Below, piece by piece: positions 58,529 to 64,000 of a DNA stretch of 64,000 bases. The stretch is from NCBI RefSeq assembly GCF_016595235.1, contig NZ_JAENHL010000008.1, positions 228,282 through 292,281 of the forward strand. Reading direction: 5' to 3'. The translations under genes were made by a program, and so were the position numbers. Under the pieces are notes generated by a model, which ran no database searches, was not told the DNA's origin, and saw nothing but the letters and a program-made list of their open reading frames with translations. The stretch comes from Taklimakanibacter albus. Lineage in GTDB: Bacteria > Pseudomonadota > Alphaproteobacteria > Rhizobiales > Aestuariivirgaceae. Each line of letters starts with the position of its first letter. Positions within the stretch are counted from its first letter, which is position 1.

Positions 58529-60637
58529 ATGGCGATGAATGCAGCGCAGACACCCGTCCTTGAATGCAAGAACGTCTCGATCTCCTATTTCACACGCGCC
58601 GGCGCCATCCCTGCGGTCTATGACTTCAACCTCACCGTGATGCCGGGAGAAGCGGTTGGAATCGTCGGCGAGTCGGGCTGCGGCAAATCGACGGTGGCGC
58701 TCGCTATCATGCAGTATATGGGCCGCAACGGCGCCATCACCGGCGGCGAGATCAAGTTCATGGGCCGCGACATGCGCACCATGTCGCAAGAGGAATTACG
58801 CAAGATCCGCGGCTCGCAGATCTCGATGGTCTATCAGGAGCCGATGGCGTCGCTCAATCCGTCGCTGCTGATCCGCACCCAGCTCACCGAGGTGCTGATA
58901 GTCCATGAGGGCATCAGCGAGGACGCCGCCTATAAACGCGCCGTCGAGGTGCTCGACGCGGTACGCCTGCCGGATCCGAACCGCATCATGAATTCCTATC
59001 CGCATCAGCTTTCAGGCGGCCAGCAGCAGCGTGTCGTCATCGCCATGGCGCTGCTCTCCAATCCGAAGCTGCTGTTGCTCGATGAGCCGACCACGGCGCT
59101 CGACGTGACGGTGGAAGCGGGCGTGGTCGAGCTCATCAAGGACATCTCGAAGCGCTTCGGGACGTCGATGATCTACATCTCGCACAATCTCGGCCTCATC
59201 CTCGAAACCTGCAACCGTATCTGTGTCATGTATTCGGGCCAAGCGGTCGAGGTCGGCGAAGTGAAGCAGGTCTTCGACCATATGCGCCATCCCTATACGC
59301 GCGGGCTGTTCTCCTCGATCCCGCTGCCGGGCGCCGACCGCTTCTCGCGGCCGCTGGTTCCCATCCGCGGACAATTGCCGCTCCCTCGCGACCGGCCGAA
59401 GGGCTGCACTTTCGGGCCGCGCTGCGATTTTTTCGAGGCCGCGCGTTGCGACAAGCCGATTGCGATGCTCGACATCGCAAACGATCCCGGCCATCAGGCG
59501 CGCTGCGTGCGCTACAACGAGATCGACTGGAAGCGCTATCGGCCCAAGGGCCTCGAAGCCGAACCGATCATACCGGGGCCGCCGGTGCTGCAGATCAGGA
59601 ATATGAAGAAATACTACGAGATCCGCGACAATTCGATCGCCGCGATGATCTCCGGCACCAAATCGCGCTTCGTCAAGGCCAATGAGAAGATCGACTTCGA
59701 GGCACGCGAGGGCGAGACCGTCGCCATTGTCGGCGAATCCGGCTGCGGCAAGAGCACCTTCGCCAAGGTGCTGATGGGTCTCGAGGAGTCGAGCGGCGGC
59801 GAGGTGCTGGTGAATGGACAGGAAGTCGGCCACCTGCCGGTGCGCAAGCGCCCGGCGGGCCTGATATCGAGCCTGCAGATCGTCTTCCAGAATCCCTTCG
59901 AGACACTCAATCCGAGCCATTCGGTGGGATCCCAGATCGCGCGCGTATTGCGTAAATTCGGCGTCGCCAAGAACCGCGACGAAGCCGAGCGCAAGACCTA
60001 TGAACTGCTCGATCTCGTCAAGCTGCCGCGCGAATTCGCCGATCGTAAACCGCGCCAGCTGTCGGGCGGCCAGAAGCAGCGCATCGGCATCGCCCGCGCC
60101 TTCGGCGGCGAGGCGGCGGTCGTCATCGCCGACGAGCCCGTCTCCGCGCTTGACGTTTCCGTGCAGGCGGCGGTGACCGGGCTCCTCACCGACATCCAGC
60201 GCAAGAAACGCACGACCCTCGTCTTCATCAGCCACGATCTGTCGGTGGTGCGTTATCTCGCCGACCGCATCGTCGTGATGTATCTCGGTCGTATCATGGA
60301 ACAGGGTACCACGGATGAGGTGTTCTCACCGCCTTATCACCCCTATACCGAGGCGCTGCTTTCCGCCGTACCGATCGCCGACACATCGGTCACCAAGAGG
60401 CACATCGTGCTCAAGGGTGAGCTGCCCTCGCCGATGAACCCGCCACCAGGTTGTCCGTTCCAGACCCGCTGCCCGCGCAAGATCGGCGCCATCTGCGAGA
60501 CGGAGATGCCGCCCAACAAGGACATGGGCAACGGCCATATGATCATGTGTCACCTGCCCGACGACGTGCTGCGCGCCATGGAACCGGTGATCAAGGTCGG
60601 CCGCCACGAAAGCGAAGAAAGTAATATCGCCCACTAA
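58529..60637 (+). CDS. Fused double ATPase of a peptide-type ABC importer (DppD-DppF fusion)
   Basis: A 702-residue protein with two complete ATPase domains. The first has Walker A GESGCGKST (residues 47-55), LSGGQQQR near 163 and LLLDEPTTALDVT near 184. The second has GESGCGKSTFAKVL near 404, LSGGQKQRIGIARAF near 511 and the Walker B region VIADEPVSALDVS near 534. Each half ends with a cysteine-containing oligopeptide-transporter tail (for example GCTFGPRCDFFEAARC and GCPFQTRCPRKIGAIC), which in DppD/DppF-type proteins can bind an iron-sulfur cluster. Fusion of the two usually separate subunits is known but less common. amidase follows after two bases. Confidence 0.95.
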   Translation: MAMNAAQTPVLECKNVSISYFTRAGAIPAVYDFNLTVMPGEAVGIVGESGCGKSTVALAIMQYMGRNGAITGGEIKFMGRDMRTMSQEELRKIRGSQISMVYQEPMASLNPSLLIRTQLTEVLIVHEGISEDAAYKRAVEVLDAVRLPDPNRIMNSYPHQLSGGQQQRVVIAMALLSNPKLLLLDEPTTALDVTVEAGVVELIKDISKRFGTSMIYISHNLGLILETCNRICVMYSGQAVEVGEVKQVFDHMRHPYTRGLFSSIPLPGADRFSRPLVPIRGQLPLPRDRPKGCTFGPRCDFFEAARCDKPIAMLDIANDPGHQARCVRYNEIDWKRYRPKGLEAEPIIPGPPVLQIRNMKKYYEIRDNSIAAMISGTKSRFVKANEKIDFEAREGETVAIVGESGCGKSTFAKVLMGLEESSGGEVLVNGQEVGHLPVRKRPAGLISSLQIVFQNPFETLNPSHSVGSQIARVLRKFGVAKNRDEAERKTYELLDLVKLPREFADRKPRQLSGGQKQRIGIARAFGGEAAVVIADEPVSALDVSVQAAVTGLLTDIQRKKRTTLVFISHDLSVVRYLADRIVVMYLGRIMEQGTTDEVFSPPYHPYTEALLSAVPIADTSVTKRHIVLKGELPSPMNPPPGCPFQTRCPRKIGAICETEMPPNKDMGNGHMIMCHLPDDVLRAMEPVIKVGRHESEESNIAH

Positions 60638-60639
60638 AC

Positions 60640-62097
60640 ATGCCCCTTCCCCTGCATCTCAGATCCGCTCTCGATCAGGCGCGCCTCCTGCGCGCCCGCA
60701 AGATCAGCGCCCGCGAACTGCTCGATCTCGCCTGGAGCCAGGTCGAGAAGCACAATAAGTCGCTCAATGCGGTTATCGTCAGCGACATAACGCGGGCGCG
60801 CAAGGCCGCGGCCGCCGCCGACCGGCGCCTCAAGGCGGGCGCGCCCAAAGGCACCTTCGACGGGGTGCCGATGACGATCAAGGAGAGCTTCGACTGGACC
60901 GGCACGCCGACGACCTGGGGCGATCCGCGCTTCGCCGGCAATATCGCCAAGTCCGATGCGGTCGCCCTCACCCGCCTCACCGATCAGGGCGCCGTCATCT
61001 TCGGCAAGACCAATGTCCCCCTGATGCTCGCCGACTGGCAGAGCTTCAACGCCATTTACGGCACGACGAACAATCCCTGGGACGTGACGCGCTCGCCGGG
61101 CGGGTCCTCCGGCGGTTCGGCGGTGGCGCTCGCCACCGGGATGAGCGCGCTCGAGATCGGCTCCGATATCGGCGCCTCGATCCGCAACCCGGCGCATTAT
61201 TGCGGCGTCTACGGCCACAAGCCGACCTACGGCATCGTGCCGATGCGCGGCCAGTTCCTGCCCGGCATCGTGACGCCGAGCGACATTTCCGTGGCAGGCC
61301 CCATGGCGCGCAGCGCCCGCGACCTCACCGCCATGCTCAAGCTCCTGGCGGGTCCCGATGGTATCGAGGCGCAGGCCCTCCAGCTCAGACTACCGGGCGC
61401 ACCGCAAAAGTCCTTCAGGGACTTCCGCGTGGCGGTGATGCTGAGCGATCCGGTGAGTGAGGTCGATCAGCCGGTGCAGGATCTGGTCGGAAAACTGGCC
61501 CAATTCCTGTCCAAAAGGGCGAAGCGCCTGTCGATGTCAGCGCGGCCCGACTTTTCAACCCGCGAGGCGATGGACGTCTATATCCAGCTCCTGCGCTCGG
61601 CGACGAGCCGCCGGCAAAGTGATCGGGATTTCGCCGCCAACCGGGCGCTCGCCGATAGCTTCGCCACCGCCGACACCAGCTATTTCGCCCAGATGACCCG
61701 CGCCTATGTGCTGCCGCACCGCTCCTGGCTCATGGCCAATGAGCGGCGCCATCAGATGCGCCTGCTCTGGGACCGGTTCTTCACCGACTGGGACGTGCTC
61801 ATCTGTCCGGCGGCGGCCTCGGCCGCCTTCCCGCATGACCAGCAGGGCGAACGCCATGAGCGGACGATTAGGGTGAATGGGCGGCGGGTCGCAACGACCG
61901 ACCAGTTGTTCTGGGCCGGATATTCGGGCGGCTTCTACCTGCCCTCGACCGTCGCCCCGATGGGGCTGACGCCGCAAGGCCTGCCGGCCGGCATCCAGAT
62001 CATCACCCGGCAATATGGCGACTTGACCGCGCTGCGCTTTGCCGAACTCCTGGAACAGGAATATTGCGCTTTCGTGCCGCCGCCAGGTGCTCAGTAG
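60640..62097 (+). CDS. Amidase (amidase-signature family)
   Basis: A 485-residue cytoplasmic hydrolase with the Ser-cisSer-Lys triad visible: Lys81 in MTIKESF, Ser156 in PGGSSGGSAVALATG and Ser180 in EIGSDIGASIRNPA. The usual GSDxGGSxRxPA signature reads GASIRNPA here, with Gly replaced by Ala before the nucleophile. It starts two bases after the ATPase gene and is followed by the binding-protein gene, so it is embedded in the importer operon and probably hydrolyses an imported amide or peptide-like compound. Confidence 0.92.
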   Translation: MPLPLHLRSALDQARLLRARKISARELLDLAWSQVEKHNKSLNAVIVSDITRARKAAAAADRRLKAGAPKGTFDGVPMTIKESFDWTGTPTTWGDPRFAGNIAKSDAVALTRLTDQGAVIFGKTNVPLMLADWQSFNAIYGTTNNPWDVTRSPGGSSGGSAVALATGMSALEIGSDIGASIRNPAHYCGVYGHKPTYGIVPMRGQFLPGIVTPSDISVAGPMARSARDLTAMLKLLAGPDGIEAQALQLRLPGAPQKSFRDFRVAVMLSDPVSEVDQPVQDLVGKLAQFLSKRAKRLSMSARPDFSTREAMDVYIQLLRSATSRRQSDRDFAANRALADSFATADTSYFAQMTRAYVLPHRSWLMANERRHQMRLLWDRFFTDWDVLICPAAASAAFPHDQQGERHERTIRVNGRRVATTDQLFWAGYSGGFYLPSTVAPMGLTPQGLPAGIQIITRQYGDLTALRFAELLEQEYCAFVPPPGAQ

Positions 62098-62279
62098 ACG
62101 GAAATGTGCAACCGCCTTGCCGCCTAAGGCGTAAATTCCATTCACCATTTGCGAATTTGGATAGCAGTGATAGGCTTCTCCCGGGCGCAAACGGCTCAAA
62201 TAATCGACGTCCGATCCAACGGGACGCCAAGTTCATCTTTTGCAAAGAACCCCCGCAATGGGAGGGAGGAAGAGGACAA

Positions 62280-63953
62280 ATGTCAGACAAAGAACATATT
62301 TGGATTCCGAAGCTCAAGCAGCAGCTCTCCGACAAGAAAATCGACCGCCGCGAATTCGTTCGCTATGCGAGCCTGCTCGGCATGTCGTCGGGTGCGGCCT
62401 ATATGTGGGCCGGCAAGATCACCGGCCAGCCGCTGGCGCCGCCGGCGATGGCGCAGGACATGCCGAAAGGCGGCGTCCTCAAGATCGCCCAGCGTATCCC
62501 TAAGGTCGACAACCCGCATACATTCTCCTGGGTCTACGACTCGAATGTGGTGCGCCAGGTCTGCGGCTATCTCACCCGCACCGGCGTCGACAACGTGACC
62601 CGCCCGCATCTGTGCGAGAAGTGGGAAGCCTCGGAGGACCTCAAGACCTGGACACTTCACATCAAGAAGGATGCCAAGTGGCATAAGGGCGAGGACTTCA
62701 CCGCCGAACACGCGGCGTGGAACATCAAGCACTGCCTCGATCCGAAAGTCGGCTCTTCCGTCGTCGGCCTGATGAAAGGCTATATGCTGAAGGACGTCGA
62801 CACCGGCACGAAGGACGACAAGGGCAATGCGGTGATGACCACCGAATTGTGGGATGCCAATGCGATCGAGATCAAGGACCCGAAGACTCTCGTCCTCAAT
62901 CTCGCGCAGGCTCAGGTCGCGGTTCCGGAGCATCTTTTCCACTATCCCTTCCTGATGCTCGACCCGGCCGAGAACGGCGCCTTCGCCGTCGGCTCCAACG
63001 GCACCGAATCCTTCGAGCTGGTGGAGCTGGAAATCTCGCGCAAGGCGGTATTCAAGCGCCGCCCCGATGCGCCGGGCTATCTCGACGAGTTGCACTTCAT
63101 CGACCTCGGCGACAATCCGACGGCGGTGGCGGGCGCGCTCGCCTCCAAGCAGGTCGACGGTATCTATCAGGGCAATATCGAGCAGTTCGACCTCTATAAG
63201 GGCATGCCGCATGTCGACATCCACCAGGTGGTGACGGCGCAGACCGCGGTCGCCCGCATGCAGATGACGCAGAAGCCCTTCGACGACCCGAAAGTGCGCA
63301 AGGCGATCCGGCTCGCCACCGATCCGGCGAAGTGCCTGCAGATCGCGCATAAGGGTGTCGGCGAGCCGGCGGAACATCATCACGTCTGCTCGGTGCATCC
63401 CGACTACAAGAAGATCGAGCCGCTCGGCTACAAGCCCGATGAGGCGAAGAAGCTCCTCGCCGAAGCCGGCCATCCGGACGGCATCGACATCGAGATCTTC
63501 TGCAAGCCCGATCCGTCCTGGGAACAGGCGGCCGTCGAGGCGATGGCGGAGCAGTGGAAGGCCGGCGGTATCCGCGCCAAGATCAATGTCCTGCCGTCGG
63601 CGAAGTTCTGGGAAGTGTGGACGGAGGTGCCCTTCGGCTTCACCGAATGGACGCACCGCCCGCTCGGCTTCATGGTGCTGGCGCTCGCCTATCGCACCGG
63701 CGTGCCGTGGAACGAGTCGCGCTATTCGAACAAGCAGTTCGACGAGCTGTTGAACAAGGCCGAGGGCACGCTCGACGTCGACAAGCGCCGCGAGATCCTG
63801 GGCGAGCTCGAAACGATCATGCTGGAGGATGGGCCGATCACCCAGCCGCTCTGGCGCTCGGTCTACGCCGCCTATGACAAACGCGTGCAGGGCTTCGAGA
63901 TCCACCCGACGCTCTACATCTTCGGTGAGCAGCTGGCCGTCAAACCGGCGTAA
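62280..63953 (+). CDS. ABC transporter substrate-binding protein, SBP_bac_5 family
   Basis: A 557-residue binding protein. The N-terminus carries DRREFVRYASLLGMSSG near residues 22-38, a twin-arginine-like signal, and the mature part starts near QDMPKGGVLKI. The TTRPHLCEKWEASEDLKTWTLHIKKDAKWHKGEDF segment (in part, near 92-128) is typical of peptide/nickel-binding family 5. The ATG at 62280 follows GGGAGGGAGGAAGAGG; the in-frame lead from 62064 was not used. It lies 182 bases downstream of the amidase, the last gene of the importer set. A terminator follows at the window edge. Substrate unknown. Confidence 0.93.
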   Translation: MSDKEHIWIPKLKQQLSDKKIDRREFVRYASLLGMSSGAAYMWAGKITGQPLAPPAMAQDMPKGGVLKIAQRIPKVDNPHTFSWVYDSNVVRQVCGYLTRTGVDNVTRPHLCEKWEASEDLKTWTLHIKKDAKWHKGEDFTAEHAAWNIKHCLDPKVGSSVVGLMKGYMLKDVDTGTKDDKGNAVMTTELWDANAIEIKDPKTLVLNLAQAQVAVPEHLFHYPFLMLDPAENGAFAVGSNGTESFELVELEISRKAVFKRRPDAPGYLDELHFIDLGDNPTAVAGALASKQVDGIYQGNIEQFDLYKGMPHVDIHQVVTAQTAVARMQMTQKPFDDPKVRKAIRLATDPAKCLQIAHKGVGEPAEHHHVCSVHPDYKKIEPLGYKPDEAKKLLAEAGHPDGIDIEIFCKPDPSWEQAAVEAMAEQWKAGGIRAKINVLPSAKFWEVWTEVPFGFTEWTHRPLGFMVLALAYRTGVPWNESRYSNKQFDELLNKAEGTLDVDKRREILGELETIMLEDGPITQPLWRSVYAAYDKRVQGFEIHPTLYIFGEQLAVKPA

Positions 63954-63975
63954 GCAAACCTGAGACACGAAAGAG

Positions 63976-64000
63976 AGCCCGCGAGCCTTGCTCGCGGGCT
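63976..64000 (+). terminator. Terminator hairpin at the right edge
   Basis: A 10-bp stem (AGCCCGCGAG / CTCGCGGGCT) with CCTTG loop, ending at the last base, so a T-run cannot be checked. It starts 23 bases after the binding-protein stop. Confidence 0.75.

Noticed and set aside
62283..63968. 561-codon open frame opposite the binding-protein gene
   Set aside because: The forward gene has a signal peptide, family motifs and a strong ribosome-binding site; the reverse frame has none.
1..64000. CRISPR array, rRNA operon, complete insertion sequence or prophage
   Set aside because: No spaced direct repeats of CRISPR type, no rRNA sequence, and no transposase or phage structural gene were seen on either strand.

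Overview
The window is about 64 kb of GC-rich, gene-dense chromosomal DNA. Gene content and order fit an alphaproteobacterium of the Hyphomicrobiales (Rhizobiales). The main signs are xseA beside purD, the lspA-ileS / DUF3035 lipoprotein / paired M16 peptidase block, a MutL with the endonuclease motif, glutathione-based redox genes, a coiled-coil porin, and several short palindromic repeats of the kind common in this order. I cannot name the genus. There is no rRNA, CRISPR array, prophage or complete insertion sequence.

Layout. 1-6.1 kb: the 5' end of xseA, a small secreted protein, then a tight forward run purD - class III adenylate cyclase - fluoroacetate-dehalogenase-like hydrolase - aminoglycoside-phosphotransferase-like kinase - patatin lipase. 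6.1-9.2 kb: a flavin-linked oxidoreductase with a cytochrome c, divergent from a LysR regulator. 9.2-12.0 kb: RNA modification genes (tadA, rluB-like, rsmD) and a LysE exporter. 12.0-12.8 kb: a decayed PIN toxin with an apparently intact antitoxin. 12.9-18.8 kb: a GlxA-type regulator and divergent SDR, a MAPEG-like protein, mutL, and a LysR divergent from a flavin split-barrel protein. 18.9-26.5 kb: a secreted protein, then the envelope-protease and lipoprotein block ending in lspA-ileS. 26.8-32.4 kb: an exported WD40-caspase protein, an ECF sigma/anti-sigma pair and a DUF3422 protein. 32.5-38.5 kb: an OhrR-like MarR regulator divergent from an exported hydrolase, gor-rpiA, a gabD-type dehydrogenase, gph and tRNA-Val(CAC). 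38.7-46.4 kb: an orphan ATP-grasp protein, a highly expressed porin, a lipoprotein with an L,D-transpeptidase, an exopolysaccharide priming transferase, a tiny membrane protein and a YpfJ-type metallopeptidase. 46.4-53.4 kb: panE-like reductase, nadE, gltX, two GST-fold proteins, and a coupled regulator / binding-protein / GST operon. 53.5-55.8 kb: a desaturase and a sarcosine-oxidase-like enzyme. 56.2 kb to the end: HU, then a dipeptide-type ABC importer (two permeases, fused double ATPase, amidase, binding protein).

How genes work together. Several units look like self-contained circuits: a regulator with a visible palindrome facing its presumed target (8.2, 13.8, 18.2, 33.0 and 53.4 kb). 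Oxidative and xenobiotic handling recurs (dehalogenase, GSTs, glutathione reductase, OhrR-like sensor), as does envelope biogenesis (M16 pair, LspA, L,D-transpeptidase, porin, exopolysaccharide start enzyme). Short repeats sit exactly at gene 3' ends and in several cases supply the stop codon. The least explained items are the exported WD40-caspase, the orphan ATP-grasp enzyme beside tRNA-Val, the cytoplasmic binding-protein operon at 51-53 kb, and a structured terminator-bearing leader before the exopolysaccharide gene.
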